A stretch of DNA of 56,073 bases from Verrucomicrobiota bacterium (GTDB lineage: Bacteria; Verrucomicrobiota; Verrucomicrobiia; Limisphaerales; UBA9464): the NCBI GenBank assembly GCA_029865985.1, contig JARXAF010000140.1:1-56073 (forward strand), given 5' to 3'. A program made the position numbers and the translations under genes. How positions within the stretch are numbered: position 1 is the first letter of the stretch; each line of letters begins with the position of its first letter. Shown here in pieces: positions 41,201-49,778 of the stretch. A model generated the notes under the pieces. That model had not been told where the DNA came from. It saw only the letters and a program-made list of their open reading frames with translations, and ran no database searches.

Positions 41201-41946
41201 ATAGCGTTGCCGTGGCATCCAATGGTCGCGAAACCTTGCAAGCCCTGCTCCGGGAACCCTTTGACGCGGTCTTCCTGGATTGCCAAATGCCCGAACTCGA
41301 TGGCTATCAAACGGCGAGGGAAATTCGTCTCATGGAGGCAGATCGGAAATTGGGCAACCGCCCACCGGCTTTCCTGATCGCCCTGACCGCCAATGCCATG
41401 GCCGGTGATCGGGAGAAATGCCTCGCGGCCGGCATGGATGAATTTCTCACCAAACCATTGGATCTCGACCAACTCCCCGGGGTTTTGAACCGGGCCATTG
41501 GAGCCCCACCGGCAACCTGGATGGGAGATCCATCCCAAAATACGTCACAACAGAGGTCCCAACCGCCTGGCAGCGAATCCACGCGCCCGGACACGATGCC
41601 TGTGCTCGATCCGTCCCTGCTCGATTCTCTGCGAACCCTTCGCTTTGAGGGGGAGCCCGATCCCGTTGTCGAGATCATCGACCTTTTCCTGCGCGACACA
41701 CCCTCTCGTCTTGAGGAGGCCAAGAGCGCATCGGCCCGCCGGGATTCCGCGGGCGTCCAATCGGCAGCCCACACCCTCAAAGGCAGCGCCAACAACCTCG
41801 GCGCCCGACGATTGGGGGCCGCGGCTGGGCGACTAGAAAACGAGGCATCCACCGGTCAGTGGGAACTGATCGAAGAACTCCTCAGAGCGGCCGAAACCGA
41901 ACTCCAAGCGCTGATTCCTGAACTGGAACTCCAGCGCATGCGTTGA
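38296..41946 (+). CDS. Hybrid sensor histidine kinase with GAF, three PAS, two receivers and HPt
   Basis: 1216 residues with no clear membrane segment, so probably cytoplasmic. Domains in order: GAF-like (about 10-130), PAS (about 155-275), PAS (about 280-400), PAS (about 405-540). Then a HisKA phospho-acceptor His566 (LANTSHEIRTPMNG), and an HATPase with GDPGRIRQVLTNLLGNAIKFT (about 670-690) and GTGLGLSIS. The first receiver (about 796-915) has Ala852 where the phospho-Asp should be (FIALQLPDMDG). The second receiver (about 945-1065) has the Asp intact (Asp995, FLDCQMPELDG). A C-terminal HPt domain carries His1159 (AAHTLKGSANNLGA). The phosphorelay would run His566 to Asp995 to His1159. The output regulator is not in the window. 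Confidence 0.93.
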   Translation: MINAASRPGGTLDELANLAAQVSFAPAAIVALDEHVGWIPVGQTGCSPEFIQAVLPIISQAAVSIHDWIEIRDAPGQLPEGWRWLSCLPVRVPSGGIAGVIAVLDRSPRRLNAGQRAGLQTVARQVIVHLELRRQATDLAATTEQQRQTETRLRDNEAYFQALVESLPQNIFRKDLNGRFTFVNGAFCRTLQRHQSQLIGVTDFDLFPEELARRYVEDDRQVINSGNPVEKTEVNVTPDGQRHWFHVIKTLLLDASGQPVGIQGSFWEVTQEKRAEEQLAHERDLLHALLEHAPDAIYFKDRDSRITRASQALADRVGVPDPSHLIGKTDHDFFERQYADAARSDELTILRTGQPILARLEKESLPGGRVRWALTSKMPLRSPNGQVVGTFGLSRDITELQTAREQLERTEANYRGLVQNAVDGIFQTTPDGRYLNANLALAKMYGFDTVDELLASRTDIEQQLYVDPKQRDRFEELLNRNDKIDHFDSEVYRKDGRKIWISENARAVREASTGKLLYYEGTVEDITARKQAEKDLNEANAALAAARDVAIESARAKSQFLANTSHEIRTPMNGIIGFARLLLDTPLNPEQREYAGTVLHSAQNLLKVLNDILDFSKIESGKLAFENIEFDLRPIVEDTVELLVEIAQAKGVEVATRIDHALPAMLRGDPGRIRQVLTNLLGNAIKFTQKGEVTVIIDVLEIQSARCRIACRVMDTGIGIEPAALNRIFQEFTQADGSTTRRFGGTGLGLSISRELARRMGGDIEVSSDPGHGSTFTMTALFEIVSPCPPAPTQSPLKLLIADAHPATCASFHHEMGLCGACVTSVPTAAAAIDALAQAAESGTPFDAAFIALQLPDMDGLTVAHEVHCIAAIASVRIILVAAVSQRPDPNLLRTVGIAGHLIKPFKQSRLREALRALSAGESLMGSPNLVEALPLTINPNGRSLRLLLAEDNLVNQKLAVTQLRRLGHSVAVASNGRETLQALLREPFDAVFLDCQMPELDGYQTAREIRLMEADRKLGNRPPAFLIALTANAMAGDREKCLAAGMDEFLTKPLDLDQLPGVLNRAIGAPPATWMGDPSQNTSQQRSQPPGSESTRPDTMPVLDPSLLDSLRTLRFEGEPDPVVEIIDLFLRDTPSRLEEAKSASARRDSAGVQSAAHTLKGSANNLGARRLGAAAGRLENEASTGQWELIEELLRAAETELQALIPELELQRMR

Positions 41947-41973
41947 ACTCAGTTGAGGGATTTTACTCCACCC

Positions 41974-43263
41974 TCACTTCATCAGCGCCTCGATTTCGTC
42001 GGCCTCAATGGGGATATCCGCCATCAGGTCGACAGGCCCGTTCTCCGTGATCAGCACATCGTTCTCCAGACGCACGGCCAGGTTTTCTTCCGGGATGTAG
42101 ATGGCCGGTTCCACAGTCATCACCCAACCCGGAGCAAACGGTTGGCTCATGTGCCCGAGGTCATGGACATCCAATCCAATCGGGTGGCCGTTGCCGTGCA
42201 TGAACCACTTCTTGACCGGCTTCTTGCTGGGATCACTCACCTTGACCTTGAGGTCTTTCGGCTTCAGCAAACCCAGCCCAACGCATTCCTGAGCGACCAG
42301 ATCTTCGGCTTCTGCTTGCCACTGACTCCACAGCTTCCCCGGAGTGAGGCCGGCCGTCGAAGCCCTCAGCACCCGGAGCACCGCGTCGTACACTTGTCGC
42401 TGGCGACGGGTGAAGCGGCCATTGACGGGGATGGTACGCGTCAGGTCTGAATTGTAATTGGCGTAACTGGCTGCCACGTCGAGCAACAACACATCGCCAC
42501 TCCGGCACACCTGATCGTTTTCGAGATAATGCAGCACGCAGGAATTCCTTCCCGCACCGATGATCGGATTGTAGGCGAAACTGCCCCGACGCCGGACAAA
42601 TTCATGGGCGAATTCCGCCTCCACATCGCATTCGTTGACGCCCGGTTCCACGAATTGGCACACCCGCTCGAAGCCAGCCCGGGTGATGGAACAGGCATGG
42701 CGGATGAGCTCCACCTCCATCGGATCCTTCACCACACGGAGCGTGTGGAGCAACGGAGCCAAACGTCGGAAATCATGCAGCGGATATCGGGAACGCAGGT
42801 CTCGGATGAATCGCACATCCCGCGATTCCACTTCGACGACTGCACGCTTGTGCTCGTTGGTGTTGAGCCAGACCGACTGGGCCTCGCACATCAACCGGTG
42901 GAGCATCCGCGGGAAATCCGTTGTCCAATGGATCGAGCGGATCCCGGAAACCTCGGTCGCCTGGACCTTGGTCAACTTGTGACCCTCCCAAATGGCGATG
43001 AGCTCGCTGGTCTCGCGCAGGAACACCATTTCCCGCATCCGCTCGTCGTCGGCATCCGGGAAAATCACGAGGATGGTCTCCTCCTGCTCGATACCGCTGA
43101 GGTAGAACAGGTCGGTGTTGGGCATCATCCTCAGTGTCCCATCGGCATTGGTGGGAAGCACATCATTGGCATTGAGAATGGCCACCGCACCCGGAGGCAA
43201 CATCGCACGAAGGCGCTTTCGATTCTGGGCAAAGAGAGCGGACGGTATGGGAGCGTGTCTCAC
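41974..43263 (-). CDS. pepP: Xaa-Pro aminopeptidase (aminopeptidase P)
   Basis: 429 residues from a GTG at 43263 that has CTGGAG 5-10 bases upstream. The N-terminal creatinase-like domain (RMMPNTDLFYLSGIEQEE) precedes a pita-bread metallopeptidase domain. Metal ligands are visible in LLLDVAASYANYNSDLTRTI (two Asp), MHGNGHPIGLDVHDLG (His), TVEPAIYI (Glu) and RLENDVLIT (Glu). It removes N-terminal residues before proline. The 3' end faces the histidine kinase gene across 27 bases; folK and dapB lie upstream on the same strand. Confidence 0.95.
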   Translation of the reverse strand: MRHAPIPSALFAQNRKRLRAMLPPGAVAILNANDVLPTNADGTLRMMPNTDLFYLSGIEQEETILVIFPDADDERMREMVFLRETSELIAIWEGHKLTKVQATEVSGIRSIHWTTDFPRMLHRLMCEAQSVWLNTNEHKRAVVEVESRDVRFIRDLRSRYPLHDFRRLAPLLHTLRVVKDPMEVELIRHACSITRAGFERVCQFVEPGVNECDVEAEFAHEFVRRRGSFAYNPIIGAGRNSCVLHYLENDQVCRSGDVLLLDVAASYANYNSDLTRTIPVNGRFTRRQRQVYDAVLRVLRASTAGLTPGKLWSQWQAEAEDLVAQECVGLGLLKPKDLKVKVSDPSKKPVKKWFMHGNGHPIGLDVHDLGHMSQPFAPGWVMTVEPAIYIPEENLAVRLENDVLITENGPVDLMADIPIEADEIEALMK

Positions 43264-43330
43264 GCGCTCCAGATTCTATCGACGAGCCATCTCGTCAACC
43301 TTGAGATGACACCGTCGCCGCGGGCCGCGA

Positions 43331-43846
43331 TCACTTTCGAGAAGCACAAACCCGGAGTTGGTCATCCGGTGGGAGCCGATGAAGGAGATCGGTGATCGAC
43401 AGAGACTGGCCCGGAAAACAGTAGCCCGGAACCAATTCTGCCAGGGGTTGCAACACGAAACGGCGCTCCTGGGCTCGAGGATGGGGCAGGATCAATTCCC
43501 TCGTGTTGCGTGTCTGGTTTCCCCAGACGATCAAATCCAAATCCAGGGGACGCGACTCGTTGTGCACCAATTTGGGACGCCGCCCTGCCTCCTTCTCAAC
43601 GGTTTGCAAGAAGTCCAACCACGCTTCTGGTGAATCACCCTGCGGAGGAGTCAGAATGGCCACAGCATTGGTGAAGATGGGTGAACCGGGTGGACAATCC
43701 ACCGGGGTGCTGGACCACAAGGAGGAGCGCAGCAATGGGCCTATTGATCGGCTTTCGAGTCGATCCATCGCCCAACAGATCAAGGACGCTGAATCTCCCA
43801 GGTTGGATCCAAAAGCGACAACGGCCTGAACGGTTTCGGAAACCAT
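43331..43846 (-). CDS. folK: 6-hydroxymethyl-7,8-dihydropterin pyrophosphokinase
   Basis: 171 residues, normal HPPK length. Motifs are VAFGSNLGDSA at the start, the central SSTPVDCPPGSPIFTNAVA, and NESRPLDLDLIVWG followed by LILPHPRAQERRFVLQPLAEL. The enzyme transfers pyrophosphate from ATP to hydroxymethyl-dihydropterin in folate synthesis. It lies between pepP (67 bases) and dapB (36 bases) on the minus strand. folP and folB are not present. Confidence 0.95.
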   Translation of the reverse strand: MVSETVQAVVAFGSNLGDSASLICWAMDRLESRSIGPLLRSSLWSSTPVDCPPGSPIFTNAVAILTPPQGDSPEAWLDFLQTVEKEAGRRPKLVHNESRPLDLDLIVWGNQTRNTRELILPHPRAQERRFVLQPLAELVPGYCFPGQSLSITDLLHRLPPDDQLRVCASRK

Positions 43847-43882
43847 GGGATCAAGGAATCAGGCTCAAATGCTCCTTCGGGC

Positions 43883-44617
43883 TCAGTGCAAACCCAGAAC
43901 ATCCTGCATGCTGTAAATGCCCGCAGCTTTGCCCACCACCCAACCGGAGGCTCGCAGTGCTCCCTGTGCAAACGTGTCCCGACTGCTGGCCTTGTGGGTC
44001 AATTCCACCCGCTCACCGACATCCGCAAAGAGAACCGTGTGATCGCCTACCACATCACCACCGCGAACCGCATGAATGCCGATCTCGGAGGGAGTACGCG
44101 CTCCAACGATGCCATGGCGACCGTGACGCAGGGCTTCCTCCAATTGAACTTTGCGAACGTCTCCCAGAATTTCCAACAAGGTGGTCGCGGTTCCGCTGGG
44201 TGCATCCTTTTTGAGCCGGTGATGAGTCTCGATGACTTCCAGATCAAAGGATGGCCCGAGAATTTCGGCAGCTTTCCGGGTTAACCAGAAGAGCGTGTTG
44301 ACCCCGGTCGAATAGTTCGAAGCCCAGACCATTGGGATCTTGGCCGCGGCCAAGCGGATTGCGGCTTTTTCAACCTCGCTATGCCCCGTGGTGCCAATGA
44401 CTAAGGCCTTGCCATGGGTCGCACACAGGGCAGCGACATGGGCGGTGGCATCGTGGTGGGTGAAGTCGATGACCGCATCGGCCTGCGGCAGGACCGAGGC
44501 AAGATCGTCCCCGGCATCCAGCCCGGCAACGACCCGCAATTCCGGATGATCTTTGGCACACGCCAGCAGTGCCTGACCCATCCGCCCCTTGGAACCATTG
44601 ATGATGATACGCGTCAC
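43883..44617 (-). CDS. dapB: 4-hydroxy-tetrahydrodipicolinate reductase
   Basis: 244 residues from the GTG at 44617 (VTRIIINGSKGRMGQAL), the usual DapB start; a GTG at 44674 would add 19 unconserved residues. The nucleotide-binding INGSKGRMG, VIGTTGHSE, and the hallmark VIETHHRLKKDAPSGTATTL with its catalytic His and Lys are present, as is EIGIHAVRGGDVVGDHTV. DapB makes tetrahydrodipicolinate in lysine and diaminopimelate synthesis, so it feeds peptidoglycan. The plus-strand membrane protein gene diverges from it. Confidence 0.95.
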   Translation of the reverse strand: MTRIIINGSKGRMGQALLACAKDHPELRVVAGLDAGDDLASVLPQADAVIDFTHHDATAHVAALCATHGKALVIGTTGHSEVEKAAIRLAAAKIPMVWASNYSTGVNTLFWLTRKAAEILGPSFDLEVIETHHRLKKDAPSGTATTLLEILGDVRKVQLEEALRHGRHGIVGARTPSEIGIHAVRGGDVVGDHTVLFADVGERVELTHKASSRDTFAQGALRASGWVVGKAAGIYSMQDVLGLH

Positions 44618-44750
44618 GGATTCGACATTACCGCCAAGCCCTCCGGCGAACAAGAAAGCCGATGGTTCAAACACACGAACTCCGCCGGAAAGAGTCGGAG
44701 AGGCTTCCGGTGGTCAGGGATGCCCGTCTGGTGTTCAATACGGCCGCCTC

Positions 44751-45473
44751 ATGTCCAACCCGGGAGCTCCACTGAAACCCATACCGACGTCCCTGCGATG
44801 GGTGGGCCGTGGTCTGGGTTGGGCAACGGCTCTCAGCTGGGCTGCGATCCAAATCCCCATCGAAGCCGGGAGGGCGGCGCCAGCAGGTTGGCTACTGGCG
44901 TGTTTCACTGGGGCCATCGCCATGGAAACCCACCGCTGGCTACCCACGCAGAACACGGTCGCGGCTGCCGGGCTGATCTCCGTCGTTGGATCCCTTCTGG
45001 CGATCTCTCAAGGAAGTCGTTCTCGAGCTGCCCTGATGCTGAATGTCCTGATCTGGTTCAGCCACATCCTCAGCAGCCGTGGGCTCATCCGCTACCTGCT
45101 CCGCCCATGGCGCGGACAAACCGGTTACGGTGTGTGGGTCCTCGTGGGAACGACGGGGATCTCGGCCGTGTCCATCGGCTTGACCCAAATTTCTGTAGGT
45201 CTGAATCCTTCGCTTCTCGGATGCACGATTCAAATCGCGGGAACGGGATTGGCCCTGTTATCGGCCAGCGTTTGGCTCCTGGTGAAAAAGCCCATCCCTG
45301 AAGCACCGAATCCCTGGCCCGCTAGATTCTGGTTCGCTCTTACCCTGACCCAGATCTTTGCCTTGATGGTCACCAAGCGCTGGGGTGGCGCTGCGGTCGC
45401 AGTCTCGGTCACCCTCGTTGCGCTGGTTGGAATTTTCGTCCAACACTGTACTCGTAAACATTCGCATCAGTGA
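44751..45473 (+). CDS. Unknown membrane protein with about seven helices
   Basis: 240 residues from the ATG at 44751 (MSNPGAPLKPIPTSLRW). The open frame reaches back to 44589, but those residues are hydrophilic and would overlap dapB. There are about 6-7 predicted membrane helices and no recognised family. Segments include ALMLNVLIWFSHILSSRGLIRYLLRPWRGQTGYG and a last helix near VALVGIFVQHC. The coding end overlaps the convergent CNNM gene by 7 bases. Confidence 0.65.
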   Translation: MSNPGAPLKPIPTSLRWVGRGLGWATALSWAAIQIPIEAGRAAPAGWLLACFTGAIAMETHRWLPTQNTVAAAGLISVVGSLLAISQGSRSRAALMLNVLIWFSHILSSRGLIRYLLRPWRGQTGYGVWVLVGTTGISAVSIGLTQISVGLNPSLLGCTIQIAGTGLALLSASVWLLVKKPIPEAPNPWPARFWFALTLTQIFALMVTKRWGGAAVAVSVTLVALVGIFVQHCTRKHSHQ

Positions 45474-46822
45474 CCTGGCTCTGCATCGCCAGAACCAGTA
45501 ACCGGAGAGGTTGTCTGAAGTAGCAGCACCCTCGAAACCCGCATGCCATCCAACTCGCAAACAGTGAGTTGATAGGCACCCAGGGCCACGGTGTCCCCCA
45601 TCTTGGCGAAGCCTCCCAATTGTTCGGTCATCCAGCCACCCACGGTGTGAACCTCGGAAGCATCCACCGATTCTTTGACCAACTCCGACAGTTCGAACAG
45701 CGGGAGGGATCCATCCAGACGCCACTGAGAGGCCCCGAGCACTTCGATGCGCGGCTTTTCCTGATCGAACTCGTCCTGGATCTGCCCAACCAATTCCTCC
45801 AGGACATTCTCCAGAGTGACCATGCCCACGGTGCTTCCGTACTCATCGACCACCACAGCCAAATGGAGGCGCCGATCGAGGAAGAGTTGCAGCAAACGAT
45901 CGAGCCGAGCGGTTTCCGGGACATAGATCACTGGCTTGGAACTGGATCGCAAAATGGAAGCGGACCCTTTGACGTCTCGTCGCAAGTAGATGTCCTTGGC
46001 GTGCACCACGCCCACCAAACGGTCGAGATCCCCACCGTCACTCAACGGAAACCGTGAGTACCGGGTCTCATCGGCCAACCGAAGGCAATCCGCAATGGAT
46101 CGTCGGAGATCCAAGGCCACGATTTCCCGCCTCGGGCGCATCACTTCGCGGACCCGGCGGCGGCCAAGATCGAGGGAGTTCTGGACGATTTCCCGCGCCA
46201 ACACCGAACTGCCTCCGGCCGCCAGCGTGGATCCGAGCATCAATCGCAGTTCGTCTTCGGAGTGCACCTCTCCGTGGCCCGAGGACTCGATCCCCAGGCG
46301 TTGCAACACCCAGAGCGAGGTCCAGTTCAAAACCCAGATCAGGGGATAGGTCAGGACATAGAACCAATGGAGCGGATAAGCCACCCAGAGCGACGACGGT
46401 AGTGGGCGCTTGATGGCGATGAATTTGGGTGCCTGCTCACCCACCACGACATGGAAGAAGGTCACCACCATGATGCCCACCGAGGCCGAGAACAGGTGGC
46501 GCAACCGTTCCGACTCAATCCGGAACCATCCGAAGACCGGCTCCAAAAGTGCCGCAAAAACAGGTTCAGCGACCCAACCCAAGGCCAGACTGGCAAGCGT
46601 GATGCCCAACTGGCAGGCGCTCAGATACCCATCGAGGTGGGAAAGGATGTGACGCACCATCCCGGCCCTTCGGTGACGCCGCTGAATGTACCCTTCCAAC
46701 TGGGTATCCCGGATCTTCACCAACGCGAATTCAGCCGCGACGAAAAACCCGTTGAAAGCCACCAGCGCCAGAGCCAGTGATAGTTTTCCCGCCACTTCCA
46801 AAAATGAGGAAGGCTCGCTCAT
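45467..46822 (-). CDS. CNNM/CorC-type membrane protein with CBS pair (hemolysin family), third of three
   Basis: 451 residues. The N-terminal CNNM (DUF21) domain has about three to four helices (LSLALALVAFNGFFVAAEFALVKIR, GITLASLALGWVAEPVF, FHVVVGEQAPKFIAI). A CBS pair lies in about 210-345 (VMRPRREIVAL, LHLAVVVDEYGSTVGMVTLENVLEELVGQI), and a C-terminal CorC_HlyC domain follows (about 350-435). Such proteins are implicated in Mg2+/Co2+ efflux or tolerance. Its ATG overlaps the stop of the upstream paralogue by four bases (ATGA). Confidence 0.92.
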   Translation of the reverse strand: MSEPSSFLEVAGKLSLALALVAFNGFFVAAEFALVKIRDTQLEGYIQRRHRRAGMVRHILSHLDGYLSACQLGITLASLALGWVAEPVFAALLEPVFGWFRIESERLRHLFSASVGIMVVTFFHVVVGEQAPKFIAIKRPLPSSLWVAYPLHWFYVLTYPLIWVLNWTSLWVLQRLGIESSGHGEVHSEDELRLMLGSTLAAGGSSVLAREIVQNSLDLGRRRVREVMRPRREIVALDLRRSIADCLRLADETRYSRFPLSDGGDLDRLVGVVHAKDIYLRRDVKGSASILRSSSKPVIYVPETARLDRLLQLFLDRRLHLAVVVDEYGSTVGMVTLENVLEELVGQIQDEFDQEKPRIEVLGASQWRLDGSLPLFELSELVKESVDASEVHTVGGWMTEQLGGFAKMGDTVALGAYQLTVCELDGMRVSRVLLLQTTSPVTGSGDAEPGH

Positions 46823-47808
46823 GACTGGACCTCCAGGAACAAAGCGCCCAAGACATCGGAAAGCGTCACGATCCCCATCTCAACGCCTCCGGGGCCCCGG
46901 ACGATCGCCAGGTGTTCGCCAGACCGTTGAAACACCCTCAGGGCTTCCTCGATGCGCATGGAATCGTCGAGGAACAGGGCGGGCCGCAACCAATCACGGG
47001 CGGTTTTGCGGCGACCATTCTGCTCCGAATACAGCACATCCTTGAGGCTGATGATTCCCTCGATCCTTCGACCGGATCCGTGGGTGTTCCAAACGGGCAT
47101 TCGGGTTCGCCCCTCCCGTCGACACAAATCCCGAATCTCTTCAAGGCTCGCCGAAGCCGTGACGGATTGAGCCGAATCCAACGGCTTGGCCACACGCGAG
47201 AGGGTGAGGTTCTGGGCGTCGATCACGCGGTTGATGAGGGAGCGCTCTGTCTTGGACAATTCACCCGTGCTCGATTGGATCAACGCCTTGAGTTCGTCCC
47301 GGTTGGCAAACAGTCGGCTGCTGAGCGCACGGTCACCTGTCACCCAGAGGAGCGCCTGGGCAAATCGACCCACCAGAAAGACAGCAGGTGAGAGCATCCA
47401 ATGGATGGCGGCAAAGACGGGCAACAGCCACAGACAAAGGCGGTTGGGCATGCGCTGGAACAAGCGCTTGGGCAACAATTCACAAATGAGGTAAACCGCT
47501 AGGCCCGTTGCCAACAACATCGGCCACAACATCCATTCACGTCCCCGAGCCCAACTCTGAAGATCCTGCCAAATGAGGGCCACGGCTGCAAAATTGGCCA
47601 CCGTGTTTCCAACGAGAATGGTCCAAAGGAAATCCTCCGGCCGATCCATGTAGGCCAACAAACGTCGGGCATTGCCGCTACCCGCCCGAGCCCTTTGGCG
47701 CACCCGCAACCGACTCAAAGCAAACACCCCGGCCTCCATGCCCGAGAGGAAAAAGGACACCAACAGCCATCCCGCCATGGAAACCCAATGCATCACTTCG
47801 TGGTTCAC
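46819..47808 (-). CDS. CNNM/CBS membrane protein lacking the C-terminal CorC domain, second of three
   Basis: 329 residues from a GTG at 47808 whose bases overlap the upstream stop (GTGA). The N-terminal CNNM domain (SFFLSGMEAGVFALSRLR, ICELLPKRLFQRMPN) has about four helices. A CBS pair follows (about 195-325: LSRVAKPLDSAQSVTA, MPVWNTHGSGRRIEGIISLKDVL, IEEALRVFQRSGEHLAIV). It ends right after the second CBS motif, so the CorC_HlyC module found in both neighbours is missing. Middle gene of the overlapping three-gene set. Confidence 0.88.
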   Translation of the reverse strand: MNHEVMHWVSMAGWLLVSFFLSGMEAGVFALSRLRVRQRARAGSGNARRLLAYMDRPEDFLWTILVGNTVANFAAVALIWQDLQSWARGREWMLWPMLLATGLAVYLICELLPKRLFQRMPNRLCLWLLPVFAAIHWMLSPAVFLVGRFAQALLWVTGDRALSSRLFANRDELKALIQSSTGELSKTERSLINRVIDAQNLTLSRVAKPLDSAQSVTASASLEEIRDLCRREGRTRMPVWNTHGSGRRIEGIISLKDVLYSEQNGRRKTARDWLRPALFLDDSMRIEEALRVFQRSGEHLAIVRGPGGVEMGIVTLSDVLGALFLEVQS

Positions 47809-49058
47809 AGAGCCGCCTCCGTTTCCACCAGCAACTCGCGAATCCGTCGTTCATCCGCCAGTTTGACTGTGATCCGAAGGCCTTGATGTCGAAACACCTC
47901 TCCCACGGTCGGAACCACATCAGCGAGCCACAAAACAAGGCCCGCCAGAGTTTCCACATCATCGGGAGGATTCAGTGCCGGATACTCGCGGCGGAAATCA
48001 TCGAGACGCATGGCCCCATTGACCCTCCATCGGCCCGGAGCAAGGCACTCGAAGACAAAACCTTGAGCCTCCCCCTCTCGACGGATGGGACCGACAACGG
48101 AAACCAGAATATCTTGCAAGGTCAGCAATCCAGCCGTGCTTCCATACTCATCGAGAACGATGGCCACGCCGCGGTGCTGTCGCTGCATGGCTTCGAAGAG
48201 TTTCAGAAGATTCATGCTCTCTGGAACGAAGGACGGAAACTCCATCGCCATGAAGAGGTCCGCGTGGGCATCGAGCAACAGTGTTCGGGTGTTCAAGACA
48301 CCCACCACATTGTCCGGGGATTCGTCGTACAGGGGGATCCAGTGATGCCCGGATTTCCGAGCCTCTTCGACCATCTGATCCATGGGCAAATCATCGGGCA
48401 AAAGAACCATCCTGGCCCGAGGCTGCATCACATCGCGCGCGGTTCGCTCATCCAGAGAGAGCACTTGCAGGAGTATCTCCTTCTCGCCCGCTCCCAGGGT
48501 TCCCTGCTGATGGGCCAGTTCAATGAGATCGGCATATTCATCGTCCGACACACCCGCTTGAACCTTGGCGGACTTGGGAACCAATCGCTCCACGGCTCCG
48601 TCCACCCATCTTTGCGCGATCTTCCGGACCGGACGGGTCAGGCTGACAAAGAACCACAGCGGTTCAGCAACCCGGAGCGCCCAAGTCTCAGGGCTGCGAA
48701 CACCCAATGCCTTGGGAGTCACTTCGCAAGTCAGCAGCAGCAGCAGCAACCCCAATGCAGCCCACCAAATCCCGGGGATTCCAGGGTCCAAAGCCAACCC
48801 ACCGCCAATGGTCAGCGCCACAAGGAGAGAATTGGACAGGGTATTGCCCAGAGCGATGGCTGCCAGAACATCCGATGGCTGCGCCAGAAGGGCACCGACC
48901 CGTTCACTCCCCCGACGGCCCGATTCGACAAGACGCCGCGCGCGCCAAGTCCCCAGGGAAAACAGGGCGGACTCGGCGAGTGCGAAGAAGAAACTCGCTA
49001 CGATCAGCGCCAAGAGAACGAGGAGCGGAGTTGTGGGTAAAGCAACCAACAGCCACAT
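47805..49058 (-). CDS. CNNM/CorC-type membrane protein with CBS pair, first of three
   Basis: 417 residues. CNNM domain with LIVASFFFALAESALFSLGTWRARRL, AAIALGNTLSNSLLVAL and LLTCEVTPKALGVRSPE. The CBS pair includes ARDVMQPRARMVLL, WIPLYDESPDNVVGVLNTRTLL and HRGVAIVLDEYGSTAGLLTLQDILVSVVGPI, and a C-terminal CorC_HlyC domain is present (about 335-410). Its start at 49058 diverges from coaD; it leads the overlapping paralogue operon. Confidence 0.9.
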   Translation of the reverse strand: MWLLVALPTTPLLVLLALIVASFFFALAESALFSLGTWRARRLVESGRRGSERVGALLAQPSDVLAAIALGNTLSNSLLVALTIGGGLALDPGIPGIWWAALGLLLLLLTCEVTPKALGVRSPETWALRVAEPLWFFVSLTRPVRKIAQRWVDGAVERLVPKSAKVQAGVSDDEYADLIELAHQQGTLGAGEKEILLQVLSLDERTARDVMQPRARMVLLPDDLPMDQMVEEARKSGHHWIPLYDESPDNVVGVLNTRTLLLDAHADLFMAMEFPSFVPESMNLLKLFEAMQRQHRGVAIVLDEYGSTAGLLTLQDILVSVVGPIRREGEAQGFVFECLAPGRWRVNGAMRLDDFRREYPALNPPDDVETLAGLVLWLADVVPTVGEVFRHQGLRITVKLADERRIRELLVETEAAL

Positions 49059-49172
49059 CGAGTCTCAAAATCGGGCAACTTTCAATCCAAGAGGCGGCCC
49101 AGCGTGAAAGTCGTCCGAACCGAGAATTGCCAGACAACTTCCCATTTCTTCAGAATTGCATACGCTTTTCCC

Positions 49173-49661
49173 ATGCGAACCGTTGTGTATCCGGGGAGTT
49201 TCGATCCGATCACCAATGGCCACCTCGACGTGGTCCAGCGGGCTGCCAAAATGTTCGACCGGGTGATCCTGGCCGTGGCCCGCAACGAGGGCAAACACCC
49301 GCTCTTCAGTCTCGATGAGCGCAAGCGGATGGCACTGTCGGCCGTATCAAATCTCGGCAATGTCGTGGTGGAGACCTTTGAAGGACTTCTGGTGGACTAT
49401 GTCATTCACCACAAGGCCTGTGCCGTGGTTCGAGGCCTTCGAGCGGTGAGCGATTTCGAATTCGAATTCCAGCTCGCGTTGATGAACCGCAAGCTCAACG
49501 AGAACGTGGAGACCGTGTTCCTCATGCCCAAGGATTCCTACTCCTTCCTCAGTTCGCGCCTGGTCAAAGAAGTGGCTCGGCTGAAGGGCGATGTCTCTCC
49601 CTTCGTTTCAACGGAAGTCGTGGAGGCTCTCCGCAGCAAGCTGAACACCTCACACGACTGA
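49173..49661 (+). CDS. coaD: Phosphopantetheine adenylyltransferase
   Basis: 162 residues, standard CoaD length, from the ATG at 49173 (MRTVVYPGSFDPITNGH). The nucleotidyltransferase motif YPGSFDPITNGHLDVV is intact; RGLRAVSDFEFEFQLALMNRKL and SFLSSRLVKEVARLKGDVS match the conserved central and C-terminal blocks. It adenylates 4'-phosphopantetheine in CoA synthesis. The frame is open to 49104, but those residues are not conserved. Confidence 0.96.
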   Translation: MRTVVYPGSFDPITNGHLDVVQRAAKMFDRVILAVARNEGKHPLFSLDERKRMALSAVSNLGNVVVETFEGLLVDYVIHHKACAVVRGLRAVSDFEFEFQLALMNRKLNENVETVFLMPKDSYSFLSSRLVKEVARLKGDVSPFVSTEVVEALRSKLNTSHD

Positions 49662-49778
49662 CCGAGGCCCCATCCGGTGGAATGCAATCGACTCGAAGAT
49701 TTGTGTCGATGCAGCCCACCCGTTCCACTGCATCGGGCGACGCTGGACTCGCTTGAGGCCGGGACGCACACTCGGGCA

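Noticed and set aside
41950..41973. Possible hairpin GAGGG/CCCTC between the histidine kinase and pepP genes
   Set aside because: Only five pairs, an 11-base loop and no T run on either strand, so not called a terminator.
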